Positions 42,947-52,889 of a stretch of 52,889 bases of DNA are shown here, in pieces. The stretch spans positions 82,173 to 135,061 of the forward strand of contig JAJZTA010000006.1 in the NCBI GenBank assembly GCA_021849295.1, given 5' to 3'. The position numbers and the translations under genes are program-made. The stretch's first letter is position 1. Each line of letters starts with the position of its first letter. The stretch is from Pseudomonadota bacterium (GTDB taxonomy: Bacteria; Pseudomonadota; Alphaproteobacteria; Micavibrionales; UBA2020). The notes beneath the pieces are model-generated. The model made no database searches and had not been told where the DNA came from. It saw nothing but the letters and a program-made list of their open reading frames with translations.

Positions 42947-45177
42947 CACATCGCGCGCCTGTTTTGCTGCGGCTGCGCCTTCGGCTGCTGGTTTTTCAGC
43001 GCGTCGTACCTGCGGTAGCTCAAGAGGATGGGCAGGGCGTACATGTTGGCCGGCGTCGGCGCGACCGAGATGTTGTCCACGCCCGCGTCGAACAGCTTGA
43101 GCGCCGTGTCGATGTCGGCGGCCTGTGCGCCGCAAATGTCCACGCGCAGGTCCGGCCTGGCCTTGCGCCCGCGCGCCGTGGTGTCGCGCACGATCTCCAG
43201 CACTTCCGGCGTCAGCACCTTGAAGGGATCGATGCCGTGTTCCTTGGCATATTTGGCGTGCGCCTTGAGGTCGCCGCGGCTCATGCCGGTATATTGCTGC
43301 GTCAGGTCGTTGGTTCCGAAGCTGATGAAATCGCAATGCGGCGCGATCTTCGCGATGTTCCTGCAGGCGTCGAGCGTCTCGACCATCACGCCGAAGCTGT
43401 AGCGCTCCGCGCCGATCTTGGCGGCCGCGGCCTCTTCCTTGACGATCTTCTTGATGGCGAGCGTATCCTCCTCCGTCCGGACGGCCGGCATCATGATCTC
43501 CAGCGGCTGGCCGTAGGTCTTGTCGTTCTTCATCGCCTGAAAGACGGCGCGAACCTGATCGCGGTAAAGATCGGGCCACGTCTGCAGCGCGTCGCCGCCG
43601 TGGATGTCGAGTTTGGGATATTTTTTCAAAAACTCCTTTTGCTCTTCCTTGTCCAGAATCTCGCTGTGGACGAAGTCGAACAGACGGATCTTCACCGGCC
43701 CGTTTTCCAGCCGCCGGACGAGCGAGCCGTATTCGTATTCCGTCTGCATGAAGAACCTGTCGCGCGTCTGCCTGTCGTTGTTCAGCAAAACGTCCTTGAA
43801 GGCGTTCAGCATGTTCGTGTTCGTCGCCACCATCTGCTCGGTGCGCACCAGACCGATGCCGACGGGCGGGGTCATCCGCCCGACCGAATCGACGTTGACC
43901 TTGACGCCGTGCCGCGGCAGGCCATTGTCGCGGAAGAACTGGTCGAAGCAGCGCGTCATCGTCCGGATGCGGAACTGGTCGCTGTCGGCGATCCTTTGCA
44001 CGCTGGGGCGTTCCGTTCTGAGAGCCGCGGGCGGATTGAACACGAGGCCGTTGCCGTCGAGGCCGATGAGAATGTCCTGCCCCTCGCCGATCTCCTTGCC
44101 GTTGATCTTGACCTTTTCGCCATGCTTGAAATAAGCGGGGTCGTTCGGCTGCGCTTCCTCGTTGAATTCGTCGCGCATCTTCTGTTTTTGGGGCGCAACG
44201 CCGAAAAGCCCCGTGACGTTGTGCGTATCGCACAGCAGTTTCAGGTGCGAGGCCATGTAGGTGGAAACGACCACCACGCCCGCGATGCGTCCGCTGGCCA
44301 TCAGCGGCACGATGGAAGGATCGTAGCTCCGCATGACGAGGATGGGATTCTGCTTCGCGTAAAAAGCGTCCCGCGCCTGCTCGGCGGTGAAGACGATGCG
44401 GCCCTTCTGCGGCACGCCCGCGCCACCGTAAAACGAGGCGCCGGCCTCCAGCCCTTCGAGGCCGCCCTGCGCCTGCCCCTTGCCCTTTTCGCCGCCCTGT
44501 CCGAGCGCGCGGGCGAGATCCTGAAAAAAGCTCCGCGTGCCTTCGATGGCCTTTTCGGCGGAGAGGTTGCCGCGCAGCCATTCCGACGCCACGCCGTCGT
44601 TGGCGAGAAGCTCCAGATCGGCCAGGCTCTTCGTGTAATAATCGTCTTTTCGCTGGTCGAGCGGCAGCTTGGTATCGAACAGCGTGTTCAGAAGCTTGCG
44701 GAAGGCCGTCGTCGCCGGTGTATATTGCGAGGCGCCTTTCAACAGGCGTTCCTGCGTCCATATCAGTTCGCTCGTGTCGATGGCGCCGGCGAGAACCCGC
44801 CCGTCTTCGATGCGCAGCCTGCGGGCGTCGCTGATCGCCATATCGAGGCTCAGCGAGAGGAAGTTGAACGTCGGCAGCGGCGCGTCGGGATAGTTTTTCT
44901 CGAACCACTGGATGACTTTTTTTGCGCCGACGGCGCCGTTTCCGCCGGAGACGTCCATGATGATATCGGTCGGCAGGTCGATTTTTGCGTCCTTGCCAGC
45001 GGCGGCGCGCTTTTGGTCGAGAGCTTTGATGATCTCATCCACATGGTCGACGCATTTAAGGTTGGCCTTGTGCCCGCCGCCGTTCAGCGCCTCGACGACT
45101 TTTTGCATGCCTTTGTGGATGTCCCGCGCATCCTGACAGATAATAAATTCGACGGGGCCGCGTGCTGAACGATCCAT
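42946..45177 (-). CDS. PEP-utilising enzyme (PPDK-like) with receiver-like N-terminal domain
   Basis: 743 residues. Residues 1-120 look like a receiver fold: acidic D16 after the first strand, D75 in DIIMDVSGGNGAVG, then a helix and strand FNFLSLS. A helical region (120-235) and a Gly-rich linker (227-258) follow. From 259 the protein is PPDK-like: swivelling domain GRIVFTAEQARDAFYAKQNP, with H311 in MASHLKLL at the place of the phosphohistidine, then a TIM barrel (about 430-725): GIGLVRTEQMV, RLFDFVHSEI, EIMMPAVRTE, FISFGTNDLTQ and the Cys682 motif DICGAQAADID. The ATP-grasp domain of PPDK/PEP synthase is absent. GAGGG precedes ATG 45177. Function unknown; phosphotransfer signalling is possible. 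Confidence 0.8.
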   Translation of the reverse strand: MDRSARGPVEFIICQDARDIHKGMQKVVEALNGGGHKANLKCVDHVDEIIKALDQKRAAAGKDAKIDLPTDIIMDVSGGNGAVGAKKVIQWFEKNYPDAPLPTFNFLSLSLDMAISDARRLRIEDGRVLAGAIDTSELIWTQERLLKGASQYTPATTAFRKLLNTLFDTKLPLDQRKDDYYTKSLADLELLANDGVASEWLRGNLSAEKAIEGTRSFFQDLARALGQGGEKGKGQAQGGLEGLEAGASFYGGAGVPQKGRIVFTAEQARDAFYAKQNPILVMRSYDPSIVPLMASGRIAGVVVVSTYMASHLKLLCDTHNVTGLFGVAPQKQKMRDEFNEEAQPNDPAYFKHGEKVKINGKEIGEGQDILIGLDGNGLVFNPPAALRTERPSVQRIADSDQFRIRTMTRCFDQFFRDNGLPRHGVKVNVDSVGRMTPPVGIGLVRTEQMVATNTNMLNAFKDVLLNNDRQTRDRFFMQTEYEYGSLVRRLENGPVKIRLFDFVHSEILDKEEQKEFLKKYPKLDIHGGDALQTWPDLYRDQVRAVFQAMKNDKTYGQPLEIMMPAVRTEEDTLAIKKIVKEEAAAAKIGAERYSFGVMVETLDACRNIAKIAPHCDFISFGTNDLTQQYTGMSRGDLKAHAKYAKEHGIDPFKVLTPEVLEIVRDTTARGRKARPDLRVDICGAQAADIDTALKLFDAGVDNISVAPTPANMYALPILLSYRRYDALKNQQPKAQPQQNRRAM

Positions 45178-45323
45178 TTTCCCTCACCATTCAATGAATT
45201 ACATTTTAATATAGGAACTCTTAAAACTCGCTTAATTTATGACTAATGCCCTCTAATAAGGCAGCGAATATAGAGCGTTGCCGCGAGAAATCAACGTTTT
45301 TTTGGAAAATAAATGCGGCGGCG

Positions 45324-45671
45324 CTAGGCGCGCGCCGCCCCTTCGCGCGCGGCGCGGCGGGCGGCACGGTTGGCGCTGACGGTGCGCAGCGCGGTTTCGC
45401 GGTCGACCGCCATCAGGGCTTTGGCTTCCTCTATGGTGATGGGCGTGAACCGGCGCTTGCCGTCGGTCATGCCGTCAAAATTCTCCGCCGTGCGGAACGA
45501 CCATATGGTCTCGCGCGGATAACGGTGGATATAGGCCACCATTTCGGTGCCGCTTTCCGTCTCCTTGCCGCGGGAGACGACCTGATAGCAGCCGCCGTCG
45601 ACATGGCGGTAAAAATTCCCCTGCTCTATGGCGGGCAGCACAAAGACATCCTTTTCCGCGCGTGCGGGCAT
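45324..45671 (-). CDS. DUF1653 protein
   Basis: 115 residues. QGNFYRHVDGGCYQVVSRGK, then VAYIHRYPRETIWSFRTAENF, matches the DUF1653 pattern G-x-Y-R-H-x-K-G-x-x-Y, a small beta-barrel found alone or fused to nucleotide-metabolism enzymes. Here it is followed by a basic Ala/Arg-rich tail. Immediately downstream of beta-ureidopropionase on the same strand (31 bp), perhaps part of the pyrimidine cluster. Confidence 0.8.
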   Translation of the reverse strand: MPARAEKDVFVLPAIEQGNFYRHVDGGCYQVVSRGKETESGTEMVAYIHRYPRETIWSFRTAENFDGMTDGKRRFTPITIEEAKALMAVDRETALRTVSANRAARRAAREGAARA

Positions 45672-45702
45672 GATGGTTTCCTTTCAGAATTGGAGTGCAG
45701 GC

Positions 45703-46572
45703 TTAACCGATGGCGGTCAGCAGCGGATAGGTTTCCGGACGGCGGTCGCGGAAGAACTGCCACTTGTCGCGCACTTCGCGCACCACGTCCATGTCCATAT
45801 CGGCGACGATGAGCTCGTCCTTGTCTTCCGAAGCGGTGACGAGGAACTCGCCGCGCGGGTTGACGATGTAGGACGTGCCGTAGAATTTGCCGATGTTCCA
45901 CGGCGCTTCCGTGCCGGGACGGTTGATGGCGCCGACGTAATAGCCGTTGGCGACGGCGGAGGCGGGCTGCTCCAGCTTCCAGAGATACTGGCTGAGACCC
46001 GCGACGGTGGCGGACGGGTTGACGACGTATTCCGCGCCGTGCAGCGCCAGCGCGCGCCAGCCTTCGGGGAAGTGGCGGTCGTAGCAGATATAGACGCCGA
46101 GCTTGAGATAGGCGGTGTTGAATACCGGCCAGTCGGAAAAGCCCGGTTTGAAGAAGAATTTCTCCCAGAAGCCCGCGACCTGCGGGATATGCGTCTTGCG
46201 GTATTTGCCGAGGTATTTGCCATCGGCGTCGATCACGGCGGCGGTGTTGTAGTAAATGCCGGTGATGTCTTCCTCGTAGATCGGCACGACGATGACCATG
46301 TTGTACTTCTTGGCGTATTCCTGCATCAGTTTGGTGGTGTGGCCGTCGGGGATCTTCTCCGCCGCGCGGTACCATTTCGGGTCTTGGCTGGGGCAGAAAT
46401 AGGGCTGGGTGAAGACCTCCTGAAAGCAGAGCACCTGCACGCCTTCCTTGCCCGCCTTCTCGATCAGGGGAATGTGCGCTGCCAGCATCTTGTCGCGGAT
46501 TTGCTCCGGCGTGTCGTTGGCGGCATCGCCTTTGAGCGACATCTGGATGAGGCCTGCTTTCACGATTGTCAT
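45703..46572 (-). CDS. Beta-ureidopropionase (N-carbamoyl-beta-alanine amidohydrolase)
   Basis: 289-residue nitrilase-superfamily enzyme. The catalytic triad is complete: Glu in LCFQEVFTQPYF, Lys in GKYRKTHIPQ and Cys in VYICYDRHFPEGWRAL. The long insert AGFWEKFFFKPG and the REVRDKWQFFRDRRPETYP C-terminus are characteristic of the beta-ureidopropionase group. It hydrolyses N-carbamoyl-beta-alanine to beta-alanine, CO2 and NH3. Divergent from dihydropyrimidinase with 84 bp between starts, so a shared control region is likely. Confidence 0.9.
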   Translation of the reverse strand: MTIVKAGLIQMSLKGDAANDTPEQIRDKMLAAHIPLIEKAGKEGVQVLCFQEVFTQPYFCPSQDPKWYRAAEKIPDGHTTKLMQEYAKKYNMVIVVPIYEEDITGIYYNTAAVIDADGKYLGKYRKTHIPQVAGFWEKFFFKPGFSDWPVFNTAYLKLGVYICYDRHFPEGWRALALHGAEYVVNPSATVAGLSQYLWKLEQPASAVANGYYVGAINRPGTEAPWNIGKFYGTSYIVNPRGEFLVTASEDKDELIVADMDMDVVREVRDKWQFFRDRRPETYPLLTAIG

Positions 46573-46586
46573 GGCTGTTGTTCCTC

Positions 46587-46615
46587 TTGACCTGAAATGT
46601 GTTTAACGCTGTAAT
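46587..46615 (+). promoter_or_regulatory. Sigma-70 promoter candidate for dihydropyrimidinase
   Basis: TTGACC at 46587-46592, 17-nt spacer, TGTAAT at 46610-46615, about 40 bp before the ATG. The strongest promoter-like match in this intergenic region. Confidence 0.6.
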
Positions 46616-46629
46616 GAAGGCCAATTTAA

Positions 46630-48114
<1,485 letters not shown>

Positions 48115-48146
48115 AATTGCATAGTACAAGTCTGCAAAAAATACGG

Positions 48147-48182
48147 AAACAGCCCTTGCCCTCACTGGCAAGGGCTGTTTTT
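48147..48182. terminator. Rho-independent terminator after hydA
   Basis: AAACAGCCCTTGCC/GGCAAGGGCTGTTT with 6-nt loop and T-run on the plus strand, 33 bp after the stop; the A-run on the other side makes it workable in both directions. Confidence 0.9.
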
Positions 48183-48197
48183 CTATTAGGCATCATG

Positions 48198-48458
48198 TTA
48201 AAACCGGGCGTCTAACAACATAGTTTCAAGAATAAGGATGCCGTATGCCGGAAGAGCCATCAATCCTACAATCGTTACCCAGCGCTGCGGCTTCTTCAAA
48301 AAGATATAAATGAGAGTAACGGGGTATGCGAGAAGTCCTATCCACGAATAAGTGTCCAAGTATATAGGGGCTAAAATATTCAGTAAGGAAAATATTGTCA
48401 GTAAAGCCGTCCAGAATATCTTATCAGGATTTGTGAGACGCTTATTCCTACAGCGCAT
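48198..48458 (-). CDS. Small membrane protein
   Basis: 86 residues with three hydrophobic segments (about 15-31, 36-53 and 61-80) and a basic N-terminus (MRCRNKRLTNPDKIF). No family recognised. AT-rich relative to the neighbouring pyrimidine genes. Lies between convergent hydA and the preA operon. No obvious ribosome-binding site, so start and reality are moderately supported. Confidence 0.5.
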   Translation of the reverse strand: MRCRNKRLTNPDKIFWTALLTIFSLLNILAPIYLDTYSWIGLLAYPVTLIYIFLKKPQRWVTIVGLMALPAYGILILETMLLDARF

Positions 48459-48564
48459 AGTCCGCCATAGCTGCCAAGGATCATCAACACCGTTATTGTA
48501 TAAAATAAACCTATACCAATGGTGCCAGGAAATCCATTCATCTACGCTATATCCCGTCTAAGTC

Positions 48565-49839
48565 TCAAGCCGACTTCTTATTCGCCGGATTGCGCGGGTC
48601 TTCGTTCCAGGTCATGTAGGGCTTGCCGTTGTCGACGCGGTTCATGGTGATGCAGCCATCGACGGGGCAGACGTGCATGCAGAGGTTACAGCCGACGCAG
48701 TCCTGATCAACCACCGTAAAGACGTTTTTGCCGTCCTGCTTCGCCACGCTGATCGCCTGATGCGAGGTGTCCTCGCAGGCGATGTGGCAGAGCCCGCAGT
48801 TGATGCATTTTTCGGGGTCGATTTTGGCCTTGATGTCGTAGTTCATGTCGAGCTGGTTCCAGTTACGGAAGTTTTTCGCCGCAAGGCCGCGGAAATCGTC
48901 CAGCGTCTTGTAGCCCTTCTCGTCCATCCAGTTGGAAAGCCCGTCGGTCATCTCCTCGACGATCTTGAAGCCGTGGTGCATCGCCGCGGTGCAGACCTGC
49001 ACCGAACCGGAGCCGAGCGCGATAAATTCCGCCGCGTCGCGCCATGTCGAGATGCCGCCGATGCCGGAGATGGGGACGCTTTTGCACGCCGCGTCGCGGG
49101 CGATCTCGGCGATCATGCAGAGGGCGATCGGCTTGACCGCGGGCCCGCAATAACCGCCGTGCGCGCCGACGCCGTTGACCACCGGTTCCGGCGCCATGAC
49201 GTCGAGGTTGACGGCGGTGATGGAGTTGATGGTGTTGATCAGCGAGACGGCGTCCGCCCCGCCCTCAACCGCCGCGCGCGCGGGGTAGAGAATGTTGGTG
49301 ATGTTGGGCGTGAGTTTGACGAACACCGGCAGGTCGCTGTGTTTTTTGCACCAGCTGGTGACGTCGCGGATATATTCCGGCACCTGCCCGACGGCGGAGC
49401 CCATCTGCCGCTCGCTCATGCCGTGCGGACAGCCGAAATTGAGCTCGATGGCGTCGCAACCGGTGGTTTCGACGCGCTTGAGGATTTTTTGCCACGCGTC
49501 CTCGTTGCACGGCACCATCAGCGAGACGACCATGGCGCGGTCCGGCCAGTTTTTCTTGACGCGCTCGATCTCTTTCAGGTTCACGTCGAGCGGGCGGTCG
49601 GTGATCAGCTCGATGTTGTTGAAGCCCATGATCTTCGTGCCGTTGTAGTGCGTCGCGCCGTAGCGCGAGGAGACGTTGACCACCGGCGGGTCTTCGCCCA
49701 GCGTCTTCCACACCACACCGCCCCAGCCCGCTTCGAAAGCGCGGACGACGTTGTATTCTTTATCCGTCGGCGGCGCGGAGGCGAGCCAGAACGGGTTCGG
49801 CGAGGTGACGCCGGCAATCTTGCAAGTCAAATCGGCCAT
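48565..49839 (-). CDS. preA: NAD-dependent dihydropyrimidine dehydrogenase subunit PreA
   Basis: 424 residues. FMN TIM barrel: NPFWLASAPPT, NFGCPHGMSERQMGSAVGQ, KLTPN, GIGGISTWRDAAEFIALGSG. Two C-terminal 4Fe-4S clusters: CINCGLCHIACEDT and CVGCNLCMHVCPVDGC. It reduces uracil or thymine with electrons from PreT. The mammalian enzyme has Cys where this reads V in SAVGQ; I recall Val in bacterial members too. Its ATG overlaps the preT stop by one base (TAATG). Confidence 0.93.
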   Translation of the reverse strand: MADLTCKIAGVTSPNPFWLASAPPTDKEYNVVRAFEAGWGGVVWKTLGEDPPVVNVSSRYGATHYNGTKIMGFNNIELITDRPLDVNLKEIERVKKNWPDRAMVVSLMVPCNEDAWQKILKRVETTGCDAIELNFGCPHGMSERQMGSAVGQVPEYIRDVTSWCKKHSDLPVFVKLTPNITNILYPARAAVEGGADAVSLINTINSITAVNLDVMAPEPVVNGVGAHGGYCGPAVKPIALCMIAEIARDAACKSVPISGIGGISTWRDAAEFIALGSGSVQVCTAAMHHGFKIVEEMTDGLSNWMDEKGYKTLDDFRGLAAKNFRNWNQLDMNYDIKAKIDPEKCINCGLCHIACEDTSHQAISVAKQDGKNVFTVVDQDCVGCNLCMHVCPVDGCITMNRVDNGKPYMTWNEDPRNPANKKSA

Positions 49840-51221
49840 TATTTTTTCTCCCTGAGTGCGCGGTCGATGGCAATGGCCGCCTTTTTTCCGCCCGCGACGG
49901 CGGCGACGGTCAAGTCCTGCCCTTCGGTGCAGTCGCCCCCCGCCCAGACGCCGGACAGCGAGGTCGCCCCGTCTGCGTCGACGTCGATGCGGCCTTTTTT
50001 GGTCAGTTGCAGCAGGTCTTTTCCGTTATCCTGCAGCGGCGACGGCACAAAGGTTTGCCCGATGGCCTTGAAGACCTGATCGGCGGGCAAGGTATAAGTC
50101 TCGCCCGTGCCCGTCAGCTTGCCGTTACTATCGAGCTTGGAATGTTCGAACGTGATGCCCGTGACATGCCCGCCCGCCGAAACCAGCTTTTTCGGCATCG
50201 ACCAGTGCCTGATGCGCACGTCGTTGGTCTGCGCGAGTTCGCATTCCCACTCTGTCGCGCTCATGTGCTCGGGCCCGCGGCGGTAGGCGAGCGTCACGTC
50301 TTCCGCACCGAGGCGCTTGATTTGGATGGCGATGTCGATCGCGGTGTTGCCCCCGCCGATGACGACCACGCGCCGCCCGACGGGCAGCTTGGCCTTGTCC
50401 TTGGCGGTGCGCAATGCTTCGATGTAATCCACCGCATCCTCGACGCCCTCGATATCCTCGCCGTCGATGCCGAGCGCGTTGACACCCGCGAGGCCGAGGC
50501 CGAGGAACACGGCATCATAATCCTTGCGCAGCGCTTCGAGTGTGATGTCCTTGCCGAGGCTCTTGCCGAATTCGATCTTGATGCCGCCGACGGAGAGAAT
50601 GTAATCGACTTCCTTTTGCGCGAAATTGTCCGGCACCTTGTAGGCGGCGATGCCGTATTCGTTGAGGCCGCCCGCTTTGGGTTTGGCTTCGAAAATCGTG
50701 ATGTCATGGCCTTCCTGCGCCAGTTTATGCGCGCAAGCCAATCCGGCAGGCCCCGCGCCGACCACGGCGATCTTTTTGCCCGTCGGTTTTTTACGCGTGA
50801 AAAACTGCGCATCCTTGCGAGCGAACAGTTCGTCCGTCGCAAAGCGTTGCAATTGGCCGATCTTGACGGGCTTTTCGCTCTGCGTGTTGCGCACGCAGGC
50901 CTGCTCGCACAATTCTTCGACCGGACAAACGCGCGAACAGGCGCCGCCCATGATATTGGCCTCGAGAATCGTTTTCGCCGCGCCCTTAGCGTTGCCGGTG
51001 GAGATTTTGCGGATGAACAGCGGAATATCGATGCTGGTCGGACAGGCCGCGACGCAGGGCGCATCGAAGCAGAAATAGCAACGGCTGGCCTCGATCACCG
51101 CGTTATTCTGATCAAGCGGCGGGTGAATGTCGCCGAAGTTCTCCTCGTATTGCTTTTGCGTCAGACGCCCCGTCTTGATGTCGACGTCGTTGTTCGCGGG
51201 CAGCTCGGCGGGCTTGCTCAT
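49839..51221 (-). CDS. preT: NAD-dependent dihydropyrimidine dehydrogenase subunit PreT
   Basis: 460 residues from ATG 51221 (AAAGGA 8 nt upstream). N-terminal Fe-S domain with CYFCFDAPCVAACPTSIDIP and GGACSRVCPVEELCEQACV; FAD site GAGPAGLACAHKLA; NAD site GGGNTAIDIAIQ; C-terminal GVWAGGDCTEG. It takes electrons from NADH and passes them to PreA. The pair forms one operon with the preceding dehydrogenase gene 69 bp upstream; a palindrome lies between. Confidence 0.94.
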   Translation of the reverse strand: MSKPAELPANNDVDIKTGRLTQKQYEENFGDIHPPLDQNNAVIEASRCYFCFDAPCVAACPTSIDIPLFIRKISTGNAKGAAKTILEANIMGGACSRVCPVEELCEQACVRNTQSEKPVKIGQLQRFATDELFARKDAQFFTRKKPTGKKIAVVGAGPAGLACAHKLAQEGHDITIFEAKPKAGGLNEYGIAAYKVPDNFAQKEVDYILSVGGIKIEFGKSLGKDITLEALRKDYDAVFLGLGLAGVNALGIDGEDIEGVEDAVDYIEALRTAKDKAKLPVGRRVVVIGGGNTAIDIAIQIKRLGAEDVTLAYRRGPEHMSATEWECELAQTNDVRIRHWSMPKKLVSAGGHVTGITFEHSKLDSNGKLTGTGETYTLPADQVFKAIGQTFVPSPLQDNGKDLLQLTKKGRIDVDADGATSLSGVWAGGDCTEGQDLTVAAVAGGKKAAIAIDRALREKK

Positions 51222-51240
51222 TTTAAACATCCTTTCTGGT

Positions 51241-51258
51241 TCCCCGCTTTCGCGGGGA
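51241..51258. repeat. REP-like palindrome TCCCCGC-TTTC-GCGGGGA
   Basis: Perfect 7-bp stem with a TTTC loop (GAAA on the other strand) in the gap before preT. Hairpins of this form are widely dispersed in alphaproteobacterial genomes; it could act as transcript stabiliser or weak terminator. Confidence 0.6.
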
Positions 51259-51290
51259 CGATGATGAAAATATAAAACAATTAAATGTCA

Positions 51291-52739
51291 TCATCGGTTT
51301 TGCGGGAAGTGGTAGTCCGCGCCTTCCGCGGGGCCGTGCGGCCAGCGGGCGGAGACGGTCTTGAGCCGCGTGAAGAAGCGCACGCCTTCCGGCCCGTGCA
51401 TATGCACGTCCCCGAAGAGGGAACGCTTCCAGCCGCCGAAGCTGTGCATCGCCACCGGCACGGGGATCGGCACGTTGATGCCGACCATGCCGACGTGGAT
51501 GTCGCGGGCGAAGTTGCGCGCCGTGCGGCCGTCGTTGGTGAAGATGGCCGTGCCGTTGGCGTATTCGTGGCCGTGGATGAGATTGACCGCTTCCACATAG
51601 TCTTTCACGCGCACCACAGAGAGCAGCGGGCCGAAGATTTCGTCGCGATAGACTTTCATGTCCGCCGTGACGTTGTCGAGCAGGCAGCCGCCGATGAAAA
51701 AACCGTTCTCGTGGCCTTTGACGGTGAGTTTGCGCCCGTCGACGACGACCTTCGCGCCTTCCTTTGCGCCCGTCTCGACGTAGCCCGCGATTCTGTCGCG
51801 CTGCTGTTTGGTGATAATCGGGCCCATTTCGGCGCTGGCGTCCGTACCGGGGCCGACTTTGAGGTTTTCGATCAGCGGCTTGAGCGTTTTCACCAGCTTG
51901 TCGCCGACCTGATCGGTCACCGCGACGGCGACGGAGATCGCCATGCAGCGCTCGCCCGCGGAGCCGAAGGCCGCGCCCATCAGCGCGCTTGCCGCCTGGT
52001 CCATGTCGGCGTCGGGCATCACGATCATGTGGTTTTTCGCGCCGCCCAAAGCCTGCACGCGCTTGCCGTTTTCCGTGCCCGTCTTGTAAACGTATTCGGC
52101 GATCGGCGTCGAGCCGACGAAGCTCACCGCCGAAATGTCCGGATGGTGCAGGATGGCGTCGACCGCCTCTTTGTCGCCGTGGACGACCTGAAACACGCCG
52201 TCGGGCAGGCCCGCTTCCTTCAAAAGCTTGGCGAGGAAGTCGGCGGCGGAGGGGTCGCGCTCCGACGGCTTCAGAATAAAGCAGTTGCCGCAGGTGATGG
52301 CGATAGGGAACATCCACATCGGCACCATGGCGGGGAAGTTGAACGGCGTGATGCCGGCGACGACGCCGAGCGGCTGGCGCAGCGAGTAGCTGTCCACGCC
52401 CGTGCCGACGCTGTCGGAATATTCGCCCTTGAGGAAATTGGGGATGGCGCAGGCGAACTCGACGATCTCGATGCCGCGCTGCACTTCGCCTTCGGCGTCG
52501 CTCTGCACCTTACCGTGCTCGGTGGAGACGATGCGGGCGATTTCGGCGGCGTTTTTGTTGAGCAGCTCGACGAAACGGAACATGATCCGCGCGCGGCGCA
52601 TCGGCGGCGTGTCGGCCCATTCGGGGAACGCGGCTTTCGCCTTTTTGACGGCGGCGTCGACGTCCGCCGTAGTGCTGAACGTCACGTGCGAGATGACCTC
52701 GCCGGTGGCCGGATTGTAAATGTCGCCGGAGCGCGCCAT
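51291..52739 (-). CDS. mmsA: (Methyl)malonate-semialdehyde dehydrogenase, CoA-acylating
   Basis: 482 residues from ATG 52739, chosen for AAGGA 8 nt upstream; an ATG 27 nt earlier has none. ALDH superfamily with [29 protein letters not shown], and the catalytic Cys in [15 protein letters not shown], the pattern of methylmalonate/malonate semialdehyde dehydrogenases that need no glutamate base. [19 protein letters not shown] is also typical. Converts malonate semialdehyde to acetyl-CoA, the last step after beta-alanine transamination. Confidence 0.93.
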   Translation of the reverse strand: MARSGDIYNPATGEVISHVTFSTTADVDAAVKKAKAAFPEWADTPPMRRARIMFRFVELLNKNAAEIARIVSTEHGKVQSDAEGEVQRGIEIVEFACAIPNFLKGEYSDSVGTGVDSYSLRQPLGVVAGITPFNFPAMVPMWMFPIAITCGNCFILKPSERDPSAADFLAKLLKEAGLPDGVFQVVHGDKEAVDAILHHPDISAVSFVGSTPIAEYVYKTGTENGKRVQALGGAKNHMIVMPDADMDQAASALMGAAFGSAGERCMAISVAVAVTDQVGDKLVKTLKPLIENLKVGPGTDASAEMGPIITKQQRDRIAGYVETGAKEGAKVVVDGRKLTVKGHENGFFIGGCLLDNVTADMKVYRDEIFGPLLSVVRVKDYVEAVNLIHGHEYANGTAIFTNDGRTARNFARDIHVGMVGINVPIPVPVAMHSFGGWKRSLFGDVHMHGPEGVRFFTRLKTVSARWPHGPAEGADYHFPQNR

Positions 52740-52768
52740 GGTGTTTTCCTTCAGTTGTGCTTTCATGA

Positions 52769-52889
52769 TTATGCCAGTCCTTTGATAACGGTTGAAAGGG
52801 TGTCGAAGATCTGGTCGATCTGTTCCTTGGAGATGATCAGCGGCGGCGAGAGGGCGATGGTGTCGCCGGTGGTGCGGATCATCAGGCCC
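52769..52889 (-). CDS. Omega-amino acid (beta-alanine):pyruvate aminotransferase, C-terminal end
   Basis: Partial; only the last 39 codons before the TAA at 52769 lie in the window. They read [38 protein letters not shown], the end of class III aminotransferases of the omega-amino acid group. It precedes mmsA by 29 bp, so it would supply malonate semialdehyde from beta-alanine. Confidence 0.85.
   Translation of the reverse strand, partial: GLMIRTTGDTIALSPPLIISKEQIDQIFDTLSTVIKGLA

Noticed and set aside
42092-44908. A 938-residue open frame on the minus strand
   Set aside because: Its N-terminal 650 residues are an out-of-frame Arg/Gly-rich reading of the PEP-utilising gene; only the last 284 codons are the esterase.
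42964-45168. A 734-residue open frame on the plus strand
   Set aside because: Antisense shadow of the PEP-utilising gene in GC-rich DNA; composition is Arg/Val/Asp-rich without domains.
48565-49839. Loss of the catalytic cysteine in PreA (SAVGQ instead of the mammalian LACGQ)
   Set aside because: As far as I recall bacterial PreA/PydA proteins share this difference, so it is not evidence for inactivation.

Overview
The window looks like chromosomal DNA of an alphaproteobacterium. The GC-rich flanks carry families typical of that class: a Tad/Flp pilus cluster, a 3-hydroxybutyrate dehydrogenase / acetoacetate decarboxylase / patatin trio, an RluB-type pseudouridine synthase divergent from TadA, and bacterial PreTA-type pyrimidine reduction. 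The genus cannot be named from the sequence alone.

Layout. 1-4.2 kb: RND-type tripartite efflux operon on the minus strand, permease cut by the window edge, divergent from a MarR regulator and an MFS transporter (4.3-6.1 kb). 6.2-8.4 kb: two small membrane proteins, an ECF sigma factor gene broken by two apparent frameshifts, and an alpha/beta hydrolase. 8.5-21.0 kb: a visibly AT-richer integrative element next to tRNA-Cys. All its genes are on the minus strand: tyrosine integrase, a coupled unknown gene, an AlpA-like regulator, a primase split over two ORFs, a D5-type helicase, two small overlapping genes, a strongly structured non-coding segment, and a complete type I restriction-modification operon hsdM-hsdS-hsdR. 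21-30.5 kb: envelope and housekeeping genes (two lipoproteins, a GT-C-like membrane protein, tRNA-Arg, a CPA2 antiporter, a GT-A glycosyltransferase, RluB, TadA, an ankyrin and a Sel1-repeat protein). 30.6-31.5 kb: a 34-residue lysine/alanine peptide and about 700 bp without a recognisable gene. 31.5-33.8 kb: pirin and LysR with a good operator candidate, and a small P-loop kinase. 33.8-37.8 kb: Tad pilus minor components (TadG-like, two TadE-like, CpaB). 37.9-45.7 kb: an SGNH-like protein, ketone-body/PHB genes, an orphan ParD, a PHB-depolymerase-like esterase overlapping an unusual PEP-utilising enzyme, and a DUF1653 protein. 45.7-52.9 kb: a near-complete reductive pyrimidine degradation cluster.

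How they work together. The last block is a coherent pathway: PreT/PreA reduce uracil or thymine, dihydropyrimidinase opens the ring, beta-ureidopropionase releases beta-alanine or beta-aminoisobutyrate, the aminotransferase (C-terminus only here) makes the semialdehyde, and the CoA-acylating dehydrogenase yields acetyl- or propionyl-CoA. The ketone-body cluster handles 3-hydroxybutyrate and acetoacetate. The integrative element is best read as a P4-like (satellite-like) mobile element carrying a restriction system as cargo.

Best candidates for something new: (1) the multi-hairpin RNA ending in a terminator just ahead of hsdM; (2) the PEP-utilising protein whose ATP-grasp domain is replaced by a receiver-like domain; (3) the split primase; (4) repeated C-rich decamers at both ends of the element.
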